From the NCBI RefSeq assembly GCF_037975245.1, contig NC_092564.1, positions 21,555,984-21,619,983 of the forward strand: a DNA stretch of 64,000 nucleotides. Direction: 5' to 3'. Source of the DNA: Apostichopus japonicus. Its lineage: Eukaryota > Echinodermata > Holothuroidea > Aspidochirotida > Stichopodidae. The notes under the pieces are model-generated. The model saw only the letters and a list, made by a program, of their open reading frames with translations. It did no database searches and was not told the origin of the DNA. Every line of letters starts with the position of its first letter. The first letter of the stretch is position 1. A program made the translations under genes and the position numbers. Below, one piece after another: positions 9,352-21,274 of the stretch.

Positions 9352-10779
9352 CGGACCAACTTCATATTTGGTTAGCCGGAGTACCGCCTACCCTTTCTTT
9401 TCGATACAGGTCAAAGGTCATTTGGGGTCACCAGGGGTCACCAGGGGTCACCAGGGTTCACCAGGGGTCAAATTTTAAAAATCTCGTAAACACGATATCT
9501 CAGGTGGGTAATGTCGGACCAACTTTATATTTGGTTTGCCGGAGTACCGCCTACCCTTTGTTTTCGATACAGGTCAAAGGTCATTTGGGGTCACCAGGGG
9601 TCACCAGGGGTCACCAGGGGTCACCAGGGGTCACCAGGGGTCACCAGGGGTCACCAGGGGTCACAATCGGTCAAATTGTAAAAATCTCGTAAACACGATA
9701 TTTCAGGTGGGTTATGTCGGACCAACTTCATATTTGGTTTTTCGATGCAGGTCAAAGGTCATTTGGGGTCACCGGGGTCAAATTATAAAAATCTCGTAAA
9801 CACGATATGTCAGGTGGGTAATGTCGGACCAACTTCATATTTGGTTAGCCGGAGTACCGCCTACCCTTTGTTTTCGATACAGGTCAAAGGTCATTTGGGG
9901 TCACCAGTTGTCACCAGGGGTCACCAGGGGTCACCAGGGGTCAAATTGTAAAAATCTCGTAAACACGATATCTCAGGTGGGTAATGTCGGACCAAATTCA
10001 CATTTGGGTTGCCGGAGTACCGCTTACCCTTTGTTTTCGATGCAGGTCAAAGGTCATTTGGGGTCACCGGGGTCAAATTATAAAAATCTCGTAAACACGA
10101 TATGTCAGGTGGGTAATGTCGGACCAACTTCATATTTGGTTAGCCGGAGTACCGCTTACCCTTTGTTTTCGATGCAGGTCAAAGGTCATTTGGGGTCACC
10201 GGGGTCAAATTATAAAAATCTCGTAAAGACGATATGTCATGTGGGTTATGTCGGACCAACTTCATATTTGGTTAGCCGGAGTACCGCCTACCCTTTGTTT
10301 TCGATACAGGTCAAAGGTCATTTGGGGTCACCGGGGTCAAATTATAAAAATCTCGTAAACACGATATCTCAGGTGGGTTATGTCGGACCAACTTTATATT
10401 TGGTTTGCCGGAGTACCGCCTACCCTTTGTTTTCGATACAGGTCAAAGGTCATTTGGGGTCACCGGGGTCAAATTATAAAATCTCGTAAATACGATATGT
10501 CAGGTGGGTAATATCGGACCAACTTCATATTTGGTTTGCCGGAGTACCGACTACCGTTTGTTTTCGATACAGGTCAAAGGTCATTTGGGGTCACCAGGTT
10601 TCAAATTTTAAAAATCTCGTAAACACGATATCTCAGGTGGGTAATGTCGGACCAAATTCATATTAGGTTTTCCGGAGTACCGCTTACCCTTTGTTTTCGA
10701 TGCAGGTCAAAGGTCATTTGGGGTCACCGGGGTCAAATTATAAAAATCTCGTAAACACGATATCTCAGGTGGGTAATGT
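9352..10779 (+). repeat. 1,428-bp HOR unit
   Basis: Same series as 7,497-9,351 but shorter. One 132-bp monomer is missing near 10,220 (a direct join to the AAAGACGATATGTCATG monomer) and the extra monomers near 8,970-9,350 are absent. The next restart is at 10,780. Confidence 0.85.
9515..9824 (+). repeat. Capped 7-unit monomer plus 25-bp-deleted monomer
   Basis: Copy of 7,660-7,969 at +1,855 bp with the same unit count but the normal CTACCCTTTG. Confidence 0.95.
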
Positions 10780-10942
10780 CGGACCAACTTCATATTTGGT
10801 TAGCCGGAGTACCGCCTACCCTTTCTTTTCGATACAGGTCAAAGGTCATTTGGGGTCACCAGGGGTCACCAGGGGTCACCAGGGTTCACCAGGGGTCAAA
10901 TTTTAAAAATCTCGTAAACACGATATCTCAGGTGGGTAATGT

Positions 10943-11312
10943 CGGACCAACTTTATATTTGGTTTGCCGGAGTACCGCCTACCCTTTGTTTTCGATACAG
11001 GTCAAAGGTCATTTGGGGTCACCAGGGGTCACCAGGGGTCACCAGGGGTCACCAGGGGTCACCAGGGGTCACCAGGGGTCACCAGGGGTCACCAGGGGTC
11101 ACCAGGGGTCACCAGGGGTCACCAGGGGTCACCAGGGGTCACCAGGGGTCACAATCGGTCAAATTGTAAAAATCTCGTAAACACGATATTTCAGGTGGGT
11201 TATGTCGGACCAACTTCATATTTGGTTTTTCGATGCAGGTCAAAGGTCATTTGGGGTCACCGGGGTCAAATTATAAAAATCTCGTAAACACGATATGTCA
11301 GGTGGGTAATGT
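10943..11312 (+). repeat. Capped 13-unit monomer plus 25-bp-deleted monomer
   Basis: 263-bp monomer with 13 perfect ACCAGGGGTC units (11021-11150) plus cap, joint longest run in the window. The G-runs at 11,015-11,148 give 14 GGGG tracts. The 107-bp deleted monomer follows at 11,206. Confidence 0.95.
11015..11148 (+). other. Canonical G-quadruplex motif run, 14 GGGG tracts
   Basis: GGGG tracts are separated by the 6-base loop TCACCA, which satisfies the standard pattern of four G-runs with 1-7 base loops many times over. Any monomer with three or more ten-base units also meets the pattern. All G-rich runs are on the + strand. Folding itself is not shown. Confidence 0.6.
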
Positions 11313-12156
11313 CGGACCAACTTCATATTTGGTTAGCCGGAGTACCGCCTACCCTTTGTTTTCGATACAGGTCAAAGGTCATTTGGGGTCACCAGTTGTC
11401 ACCAGGGGTCACCAGGGGTCACCAGGGGTCAAATTGTAAAAATCTCGTAAACACGATATCTCAGGTGGGTAATGTCGGACCAAATTCACATTTGGGTTGC
11501 CGGAGTACCGCTTACCCTTTGTTTTCGATGCAGGTCAAAGGTCATTTGGGGTCACCGGGGTCAAATTATAAAAATCTCGTAAACACGATATGTCAGGTGG
11601 GTAATGTCGGACCAACTTCATATTTGGTTAGCCGGAGTACCGCTTACCCTTTGTTTTCGATGCAGGTCAAAGGTCATTTGGGGTCACCGGGGTCAAATTA
11701 TAAAAATCTCGTAAACACGATATCTCAGGTGGGTTATGTCGGACCAACTTCATATTTGGTTAGCCGGAGTACCGCCTACCCTTTGTTTTCGATACAGGTT
11801 AAAGGTCATTTGGGGTCACCGGGGTCAAATTATAAAAATCTCGTAAATACGATATGTCAGTTGGGTAATGTCGGACCAACTTCATATTTGGTTAGCCGGA
11901 GTACCGCCTACCCTTTGTTTTCGATACAAGTCAAAGGTCATTTGGGGTCACCAGGGGTCACCAGGGATCACCAGGTGTCAAATTTTAAAAATCTCGTAAA
12001 GACGATATGTCATGTGGGTTATGTCGGACCAACTTCATATTTGGTTAGCCGGAGTACCGCCTACCCTTTGTTTTCGATACAGGTCGAAGGTCATTTGGGG
12101 TCACCGGGGTCAAATTATAAAAATCTCGTAAACACGATATCTCAGGTGGGTTATGT

Positions 12157-12436
12157 CGGACCAACTTTATATTTGGTTTGCCGGAGTACCGCCTACCCTT
12201 TGTTTTCGATACAGGTCAAAGGTCATTTGGGGTCACCAGGGGTCACCAGGGGTCACCAGGGGTCACCAGGGGTCACAATCGGTCAAATTGTAAAAATCTC
12301 GTAAACACGATATTTCAGGTGGGTAATGTCGGACCAACTTCATATTTGGTTTTTCGATGCAGGTCAAAGGTCATTTGGGGTCACCGGGGTCAAATTATAA
12401 AAATCTCGTAAACACGATATCTCAGGTGGCTAATGT
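12157..12436 (+). repeat. Capped 4-unit monomer plus 25-bp-deleted monomer
   Basis: 173-bp monomer with four units plus cap, then the 107-bp deleted monomer at 12,330. This is the shortest capped run class. Confidence 0.95.
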
Positions 12437-13024
12437 CGGACCAACTTTATATTTGGTTTGCCGGAGTACCGCCTACCCTTTGTTTTCGATACAGGTCAAA
12501 GGTCATTTGAGGTCACCAGGGGTCATTTGGGGTCACCAGGGGTCACCAGGGGTCAAATTTTAAAAATCTCGTAAACACGATATCTCAGGTGGGTAATGTC
12601 GGACCAACTTCATATTTAGTTAGCCGGATTACTGCCTACCCATTGTTTTCGATGCAGGTCAAAGGTCATTTGGGGTCACCGGGGTCAAATTATCAAAATC
12701 TCGTAAACACGATATGTCAGGTGGGTAATGTCGGACCAACTTCATATTTGGTTAGCCGGAGTACCGCTTACCCTTGTTTTCGATGCAGGTCAAAGGTCAT
12801 TTGGGGTCACCGGGGTCAAATTATAAAATCTCGTAAATACGATATGTCAGGTGGGTAATATCGGACCAACTTCATATTTGGTTTGCCGGAGTACCGCCTA
12901 CCCTTTGTTTTCGATACAGGTCAAAGGTCATTTGGGGTCACCAGGGGTCACCAGGGGTCACCAGGGTTCACCAGGGGTCAAATTTTAAAAATCTCGTAAA
13001 CACGATATCTCAGGTGGGTAATGT

Positions 13025-13394
13025 CGGACCAACTTTATATTTGGTTTGCCGGAGTACCGCCTACCCTTTGTTTTCGATACAGGTCAAAGGTCATTTGGGG
13101 TCACCAGGGGTCACCAGGGGTCACCAGGGGTCACCAGGGGTCACCAGGGGTCACCAGGGGTCACCAGGGGTCACCAGGGGTCACCAGGGGTCACCAGGGG
13201 TCACCAGGGGTCACCAGGGGTCACCAGGGGTCACAATCGGTCAAATTGTAAAAATCTCGTAAACACGATATTTCAGGTGGGTTATGTCGGACCAACTTCA
13301 TATTTGGTTTTTCGATGCAGGTCAAAGGTCATTTGGGGTCACCGGGGTCAAATTATAAAAATCTCGTAAACACGATATGTCAGGTGGGTAATGT
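13025..13394 (+). repeat. Capped 13-unit monomer plus 25-bp-deleted monomer
   Basis: Copy of 10,943-11,312 at +2,082 bp, again with 13 perfect units (13101-13230). Equal length in both tandem copies fits a very recent duplication. Confidence 0.95.
13097..13230 (+). other. Canonical G-quadruplex motif run, 14 GGGG tracts
   Basis: Same pattern as at 11,015, in the second copy of the 2.08-kb tandem pair. Confidence 0.6.
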
Positions 13395-14248
13395 CGGACC
13401 AACTTCATATTTGGTTAGCCGGAGTACCGCCTACCCTTTGTTTTCGATACAGGTCAAAGGTCATTTGGGGTCACCAGTTGTCACCAGGGGTCACCAGGGG
13501 TCACCAGGGGTCACCAGGGGTCAAATTGTAAAAATCTCGTAAACACGATATCTCAGGTGGGTAATGTCGGACCAAATTCACATTTGGGTTGCCGGAGTAC
13601 CGCTTACCCTTTGTTTTCGATGCAGGTCAAAGGTCATTTGGGGTCACCGGGGTCAAATTATAAAAATCTCGTAAACACGATATGTCAGGTGGGTAATGTC
13701 GGACCAACTTCATATTTGGTTAGCCGGAGTACCGCCTACCCTTTGTTTTCGATGCAGGTCAAAGGTCATTTGGGGTCACCGGGGTCAAATTATAAAAATC
13801 TCGTAAACACGATATCTCAGGTGGGTTATGTCGGACCAACTTCATATTTGGTTAGCCGGAGTACCGCCTACCCTTTGTTTTCGATACAGGTTAAAGGTCA
13901 TTTGGGGTCACCGGGGTCAAATTATAAAAATCTCGTAAATACGATATGTCAGTTGGGTAATGTCGGACCAACTTCATATTTGGTTAGCCGGAGTACCGCC
14001 TACCCTTTGTTTTCGATACAAGTCAAAGGTCATTTGGGGTCACCAGGGGTCACCAGGGATCACCAGGTGTCAAATTTTAAAAATCTCGTAAAGACGATAT
14101 GTCATGTGGGTTATGTCGGACCAACTTCATATTTGGTTAGCCGGAGTACCGCCTACCCTTTGTTTTCGATACAGGTCGAAGGTCATTTGGGGTCACCGGG
14201 GTCAAATTATAAAAATCTCGTAAACACGATATCTCAGGTGGGTTATGT

Positions 14249-14528
14249 CGGACCAACTTTATATTTGGTTTGCCGGAGTACCGCCTACCCTTTGTTTTCG
14301 ATACAGGTCAAAGGTCATTTGGGGTCACCAGGGGTCACCAGGGGTCACCAGGGGTCACCAGGGGTCACAATCGGTCAAATTGTAAAAATCTCGTAAACAC
14401 GATATTTCAGGTGGGTAATGTCGGACCAACTTCATATTTGGTTTTTCGATGCAGGTCAAAGGTCATTTGGGGTCACCGGGGTCAAATTATAAAAATCTCG
14501 TAAACACGATATCTCAGGTGGCTAATGT
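14249..14528 (+). repeat. Capped 4-unit monomer plus 25-bp-deleted monomer
   Basis: Copy of 12,157-12,436 at +2,092 bp, four units plus cap. Confidence 0.95.
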
Positions 14529-17500
14529 CGGACCAACTTTATATTTGGTTTGCCGGAGTACCGCCTACCCTTTGTTTTCGATACAGGTCAAAGGTCATTT
14601 GAGGTCACCAGGGGTCACCAGGGGTCACCAGGGGTCACCAGGGGTCAAATTTTAAAAATCTCGTAAACACGATATCTCAGGTGGGTAATGTCGGACCAAC
14701 TTCATATTTAGTTAGCCGGATTACTGCCTACCCATTGTTTTCGATGCAGGTCAAAGGTCATTTGGGGTCACCGGGGTCAAATTATCAAAATCTCGTAAAC
14801 ACGATATGTCAGGTGGGTAATGTCGGACCAACTTCATATTTGGTTAGCCGGAGTACCGCTTACCCTTGTTTTCGATGCAGGTCAAAGGTCATTTGGGGTC
14901 ACCGGGGTCAAATTATAAAATCTCGTAAATACGATATGTCAGGTGGGTAATATCGGACCAACTTCATATTTGGTTTGCCGGAGTACCGCCTACCCTTTGT
15001 TTTCGATACAGGTCAAAGGTCATTTGGGGTCACCAGGGGTCACCAGGGGTCAAATTTTAAAAATCTCGTAAACACGATATCTCAGGTGGGTAATGTCGGA
15101 CCAAATTCATAATAGGTTTTTCGGAGTACCGCTTACCCTTTGTTTTCGATGCAGGTCAAAGGTCATTTGGGGTCACCGGGGTCAAATTATAAAATCTCGT
15201 AAATACGATATGTCAGGTGGGTAATATCGGACCAACTTCATATTTGGTTTGCCGGAGTACCGCCTACCCTTTGTTTTCGATACAGGTCAAAGGTCATTTG
15301 GAGTCACCAGGGGTCACCAGGGGTCACAAGGGTTCACCAGGGGTCAAATTTTAAAAATCTCGTAAACACGATATCTCAGGTGGGTAATGTCGGACCAAAT
15401 TCATATTTGGTTTTCCGGAGTACCGCTTACCCTTTGTTTTCGATGCAGGTCAAAGGTCATTTGGGGTCACCAGGGGTCACCAGGGGTCACCAGGGGTCAA
15501 ATTTTAAAAATCTGGTAAACACGATATCTCAGGTGGGTAATGTCGGACCAAATTCACATTTGGTTTGCCGGAGTACCGCTTACCCTTTGTTTTCGATGCA
15601 GGTCAAAGGTCATTTGGGGTCACCGGGGTCAAATTATAAAAATCTCGTAAACACGATATCTCAGGTGGGTTATGTCGGACCAACTTCATATTTGGTTAGC
15701 CGGAGTACCGCCTACCCTTTCTTTTCGATACAGGTCAAAGGTCATTTGGGGTCACCAGGGGTCACCAGGGGTCACCAGGGGTCACCAGAGGTCAAATTTT
15801 AAAAATCTCGTAAACACGATATCTCAGGTGGGTAATGTCGGACCAACTTCATATTTGGTTAGCCGGATTACCGCCTACCCATTGTTTTCGATACAGGTCA
15901 AGGTCATTTGGGGTCACCAGGGGTCACCAGGGGTCAAATTTTAAAAATCTCGTAAAAACGATATCTCAGGTGGGTAATGTCGGACCAACTTCATATTTAG
16001 TTAGCCGGATTACCGCCTACCCATTGTTTTCGATGCAGGTCAAAGGTCATTTGGGGTCACCGGGGTCAAATTATTAAATCTCGTCAATACGATATGTCAG
16101 GTGGGTAATATCGGACCAACTTCATATTTGGTTTGCCGGAGTACCGCCTACCCTTTGTTTTCGATACAGGTCAAAGGTCATTTGGGGTCACCAGGGGTCA
16201 CCAGGGGTCACCAGGGGTCAAATTTTAAAAATCTCGTAAACACGATATCTCAGGTGGGTAATGTCGGACCAAATTCATAATAGGTTTTCCGGAGTACCGC
16301 TTACCCTTTGTTTTCGATGCAGGTCAAAGGTCATTTGGGGTCACCGGGGTCAAATTATAAAAATCTCGTAAATACGATATGTAAGGTGGGTAATATCGGA
16401 CCAACTTCATATTTGGTTAGCCGGAGTACCTCCTACCCTTTGTTTTCGATACAGGTCAAAGGTCATTTGGGGTCACCAGGGGTCACCAGGGGTCACCAGG
16501 GTTCACCAGGGGTCAAATTTTAAAAATCTCGTAAACACGACATCTCAGGTGGGTAATGTCGGACCCAATTCATATTTGGTTTTCCGGAGTACCGCTTACC
16601 CTTTGTTTTCGATGCAGGTCAAAGGTCATTTGGGGTCACCGGGGTCAAATTATAAAAATCTCGTAAATACGATATGTCAGGTGGGTAATGTCGGACCAAC
16701 TTCATATTTGGTTAGCCGGAGTACCGCCTACCCTTTGTTTTCGATACAGGTCAAAGGTCATTTGGGGTCACCAGGGGTCACCAGGGGTCAAATTGTAAAA
16801 ATCTCGTAAACACGATATCTCAGGTGGGTAATGTCGGACCAAATTCATATTTGGTTTACCGGAGTACCGCTTACCCTTTGTTTTCGATGCAGGTCAAAGG
16901 TCATTTGTTGTCACCGGGGTCAAATTATAAAAATCTCGTAAACACGATATCTCAGGTGGGTAATGTCGGACCAACTTCATATTTGGTTAGCCGGAGTACC
17001 GCCTACCCTTTGTTTTCGATACAGGTCAAAGGTCATTTGGGGTCACCAGGGGTCACCAGGGGTCACCAGGGGTCAAATTGTAAAAATCTCGTAAACACGA
17101 TATCTCAGGTGGGTAATGTCGGACCAAATTCATATTTGGTTTGCCGGAGTACCGCCTACCCTTTGTTTTCGATACAGGTCAAAGGTCATTTCGGGTCACC
17201 GGGGTCAAATTATAAAAATCTCGTAAATACGATATGTCAGGTGGGTAATGTCGGACCAACTTCATATTTGGTTAGCCGGAGTACCGCCTACCCTTTGTTT
17301 TCGATACAGGTCAAAGGTCATTTGGGGTCACCGGGGTCAAATTATAAAAATCTCGTAAATACGATGTGTCAGGTGGGTAATGTCGGACCAACTTCATATT
17401 TGGTTAGCCGGAGTACCGCCTACCCTTTGTTTTCGATACAGGTCAAAGGTCATTTGGGGTCACCAGGGGTCACCAGGGGTCACCAGGGGTCAAATTTTAA

Positions 17501-19118
17501 AAATCTCGTAAACACGATATCTCAGGTGGGTAATGTCGGACCAAATTCATATTTGGTTTTCCGGAGTACCGCTTACCCTTTGTTTTTGATGCAGGTCAAA
17601 GGTCATTTGGGGTCACCGGGGTCAAATTATGAAAATCTCGTAAACACGATATCTCAGGTGGGTAATGTCGGACCAACTTCATATTTGGTTAGCCGGAGTA
17701 CCGCCTACCCTTTGTTTTCGATACAGGTCAAAGGTCATTTGGGGTCACCAGGGGTCAAATTATAAAAATCTCGTAAACACGATATGTCAGGTGGGTAATG
17801 TCAGACCAACTTCATATTTGGTTAGCCGGAGTACCGCCTACCCTTTGTTTTCGATACAGGTCAAAGGTCATTTGGGGTCACCAGGGGTCACCAGGGGTCA
17901 AATTTTAAAAATCTCGTAAACACGATATCTCAGGTGGGTAATGTCGGACCAAATTCATATTTGGTTTAACGGAGTACCGCCTACCCTTTGTTTTCGATAC
18001 AGGTCAAAGGTCATTTGTGGTCACCGGGGTCAAATTATAAAAATCTCGTAAATACGATATGTCAGGTGGGTAATGTCGGACCAACTTCATATTTGCTTAG
18101 CCGGAGTACCGCCTACCCTTTGTTTTCGATACAGGTCAAAGGTCATTTGGGGTCACCAGGGGTCACCAGGGGTCACCAGGGGTCACCAGGGGTCACCAGG
18201 GGTCAAATTGTAAAAATCTCGTAAACACGATATCTCAGGTGGGTAATGTCGGACCAAATTCATATTTGGTTTGCCGGAGTACCGCCTACCCTTTGTTTTC
18301 GATACAGGTCAAAGGTCATTTGGGGTCACCGGGGTCAAATTATAAAAATCTCGTAAATACGATATGTCAGGTGGGTAATGTCGGACCAACTTCATATTTG
18401 GTTAGCCGGAGTACCGCCTACCCTTTGTTTTCGATACAGGTCAAAGGTCATTTGGGGTCACCAGGGGTCACCAGGGGTCACCAGGGGTCACCAGGGGTCA
18501 CCAGGGGTCACCAGGGGTCAAATTTTAAAAATCTCGTAAATACGATATGTCAGGTGGGTAATGTCGGACCAACTTCATATTTGGTTTGCCGGAGTACCGC
18601 CTACCCTTTGTTTTCGATACAGGTCAAAGGTCATTTGGGGTCACCAGGGGTCACCAGGGGTCACCAGGGGTCAAATTTTAAAAATCTCGTAAACACGATA
18701 TCTCAGGTGGGTAATGTCGGACCAAATTCATATTTGGTTTTCCGGAGTACCGCTTACCCTTTGTTTTCGATGCAGGTCAAAGGTCATTTGGGGTCACCGG
18801 GGTCAAATTATGAAAATCTCGTAAACACGATATCTCAGGTGGGTAATGTCGGACCAACTTCATATTTGGTTAGCCGGAGTACCGCCTACCCTTTGTTTTC
18901 GATACAGGTCAAAGGTCATTTGGGGTCACCAGGGGTCACCAGGGGTCACCAGGGGTCACCAGGGGTCAAATTTTAAAAATCTCGTAAACACGATATCTCA
19001 GGTGGGTAATGTCGGACCAAATTCATATTTGGTTTGCCGGAGTACCGCCTACCCTTTGTTTTCGATACAGGTCAAAGGTCATTTGTGGTCACCGGGGTCA
19101 AATTATAAAAATCTCGTA

Positions 19119-19124
19119 AATAAA
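19119..19124 (+). other. AATAAA hexamer in hairpin-broken monomer
   Basis: A 3-bp net loss turns GTAAATACGATATGTC into GTAAATAAATGTC, destroying the hairpin and creating AATAAA followed by a GT-rich stretch. The same variant is at 40,037, 41,897, 54,725 and 60,825. A polyadenylation role would need transcription of the array, for which there is no evidence here. Confidence 0.25.
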
Positions 19125-19426
19125 TGTCAGGTGGGTGATGTCGGACCAACTTCATATTTGGTTAGCCGGAGTACCGCCTACCCTTTGTTTTCGATACAGG
19201 TCAAAGGTGATTTGGGGTCACCAGGGGTCACCAGGGGTCACCAGGGGTCAAATTTTAAAAATCTCGTAAACACGATATCTCAGGTGGGTAATTTCGGACC
19301 AAATTCATATTTGGTTTTCCGGAGTACCGCTTACCCTTTGTTTTCGATGCAGGTCAAAGGTCATTTGGGGTCACCGGGATCTAATTGTAAAAATCTCGTA
19401 AACACGATATCTCAGGTGGGTAATGT

Positions 19427-21274
19427 CGGACCAACTTCATATTTGGTTAGCCGGAGTACCGCCTACCCTTTGTTTTCGATACAGGTCAAAGGTCATTTGG
19501 GGTCATCAGGGTCAAATTATAAAAATCTCGTAAACACTATATGTCAGGTGGGTAATGTCGGACCAACTTCATATTTGCTTAGCCGGAGTACCGCCAACCC
19601 TTTGTTTTCGATACAGGTCAAAGGTCATTTGGGGTCACCAGGGGTCACCAGGGGTCACCAAGGGTCAAATTGTAAAAATCTCGTAAACACGATATTTCAG
19701 GTGGGTAATGTCGGACCAACTTCATATTTGGTTTTCGATGCAGGTCAAAGGTCATTTGGGGTCACCGGGGTCAAATTATAAAAATCTCGTAAACACGATA
19801 TGTCAGGTGGGTAATGTCGGACCAACTTCATATTTGGTTAGCCGGAGTACCGCCAACCCTTTGTTTTCGATACAGGTCAAAGGTCATTTGGGGTCACCAG
19901 GGGTCACCAGGGGTCACCAGGGGTCACCAGGGGTCACCAGGGGTCACCAGGGGTCACCAGGGGTCACCAGGGGTCAAATTTTAAAAATCTCGTAAACACG
20001 ATATCTCAGGTGGGTAATGTCGGACCAAATTCATATTTGGTTTACCGGAGTACCGCTTACCCTTTGTTTTCGATGCAGGTCAAAGGTCATTTGGGGTCAC
20101 CAGGGGTCACCAGGGGTCAAATTGTAAAAATCTCGTAAACACGATATCTCAGGTGGGTAATGTCGGACCACCTTCATATTTGGTTTGCCGGAGTACCGCC
20201 TAAACTTTGTTTTCGACGCAAGTCAAAGGTCATTTGGGGTCATCAGGGGTCACCAGGGGTCAAATTGTAAAAATCTCGTAAACACGATATCTCAGGTGGG
20301 TAATGTCGGACCAAATTCATATTTGGTTTACCGGAGTACCGCTTACCCTTTGTTTTCGATGCAGGTCAAAGGTCATTTGGGGTCACCAGGGGTCAAATTG
20401 TAAAAATCTCGTAAACACGATATCTCAGGTGGGTAATGTCGGACCAACTTCATATTTGGTTTGCCGGAGTACCGCTTACCCTTTGTTTTCGATGCAGGTC
20501 AAAGGTCATTTGGGGTCACCAGGGGTCAAATTGTAAAAATCTCGTAAACACGATATCTCAGGTGGGTAATGTCGGACCAACTTCATATTTGGTTAGCCGG
20601 AGTACCGCTTACCCTTTGTTTTCGATGCAGGTCAAACGTCATTTGGGGTCACCGGGGTCAAATTATGAAAATCTCGTAAACACGATATCTCAGGTGGGTA
20701 ATGTCGGACCAACTTCATATTTGGTTAGCCGGAATACCGCCTACCCTTTGTTTTCGATACAGGTCAAAGGTCATTTGGGGTCACCGGGGTCAAATTATAA
20801 AAATCTCGTAAACACGATATGTCAGGTGGGTAATGTCGGACCAACTTCATATTTGGTTAGCCGGAGTACCGCCTACCCTTTGTTTTCGATACAGGTCAAA
20901 GGTCATTTGGGGTCACCAGGGGTCACCAGGGGTCACCAGGGGTCAAATTTTAAAAATCTCGTAAACACGATATCTCAGGTGGGTAATGTCGGACCAAATT
21001 CATATTTGGTTTACCGGAGTACCGCACACCCTTTGTTTTCGATGCAGGTCAAAGGTCATTTGTTGTCACCGGGGTCAATTTATAAAAATCTCGTAAACAC
21101 GATATGTCAGGTGGGTAATGTCGGACCAACTTCATATTTGGTTAGCCGGAGTACCGCCTACCCTTTGTTTTCGATACAGGTCAAAGGTCATTTGGGGTCA
21201 CCAGGGGTCACCAGGGGTCACCAGGGGTCAATTTATAAAAATCTCGTAAACACGATATCTCAGGTGGGTAATGT
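19427..21274 (+). repeat. 1,848-bp tandem duplication, copy a
   Basis: Private marker GGGTCATCAGGGTC occurs only here (near 19,500) and 1,848 bp downstream (near 21,348). Copy a contains the 26-bp-deleted monomer (19,712), an eight-unit run (19,818) and the AAACTTTGTTTTCGACGC monomer (20,165). Confidence 0.9.
19712..20020 (+). repeat. 26-bp-deleted monomer plus 8-unit run (domain II phase marker)
   Basis: Monomer 19,712-19,817 (106 bp) joins GGTT to TTCGATGC, one base shorter than the domain I deletion. The next monomer (19,818-20,020; 203 bp; CCAACCCTTTG) has eight GGGTCACCAG units without the ACAATCGG cap. Confidence 0.95.

Larger units (their letters stand above)
10943..13024 (+). repeat. 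2,082-bp tandem duplication, copy a
   Basis: Begins at a capped monomer with 13 ten-base units. It contains private markers AGGTCGAAGG, CAAGTCAAAGG, CAGTTGGGTAA and CACCAGGGATCACC that recur at +2,082 to +2,092 bp. It also holds a CTTACCCTTGTTTTCG monomer with a 1-bp loss near 12,770. It occurs only once in the second domain I copy (34,551-36,0xx), so the tandem doubling is either specific to copy 1 or was lost in copy 2. Confidence 0.9.
13025..15096 (+). repeat. 2.07-kb tandem duplication, copy b
   Basis: Repeats 10,943-13,024 with three 10-bp-unit changes. It also carries 13 units at its start. One internal unit reads GGTCATTTGG in copy a (near 12,525) but GGTCACCAGG here (near 14,617). 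The match ends at about 15,097, where CATAATAGGTTTTTCGG begins. Confidence 0.9.
1..16559 (+). repeat. Array domain I, first copy
   Basis: This stretch is defined by domain-specific monomers: AACTTTATATTTGG; long GGTCACCAGG runs ending in ACAATCGG; the following monomer with a 25-bp deletion (GGTTTTTCGATG); a monomer with CAGTTGTCACC; and ACATTTGGGTTGCC. These occur in a fixed order and repeat as HOR units. The last part (about 15,100-16,559) carries one-off markers (ATTATTAAATCTCGTCAATA near 16,071, ACCTCCTACC near 16,429, ACGACATCTC near 16,537) that reappear 21,081 bp downstream. The right boundary is placed at 16,560, where domain II monomer types take over; it is a change of flavour, not a sequence break. 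Confidence 0.8.

Noticed and set aside
10939-11169. Collagen-like or low-complexity protein from the GSPGVTRGHQ repeat
   Set aside because: It is the 10-bp minisatellite read in three successive frames (30 bp per 10 residues) and appears in overlapping frames equally; it has no glycine-every-third pattern.
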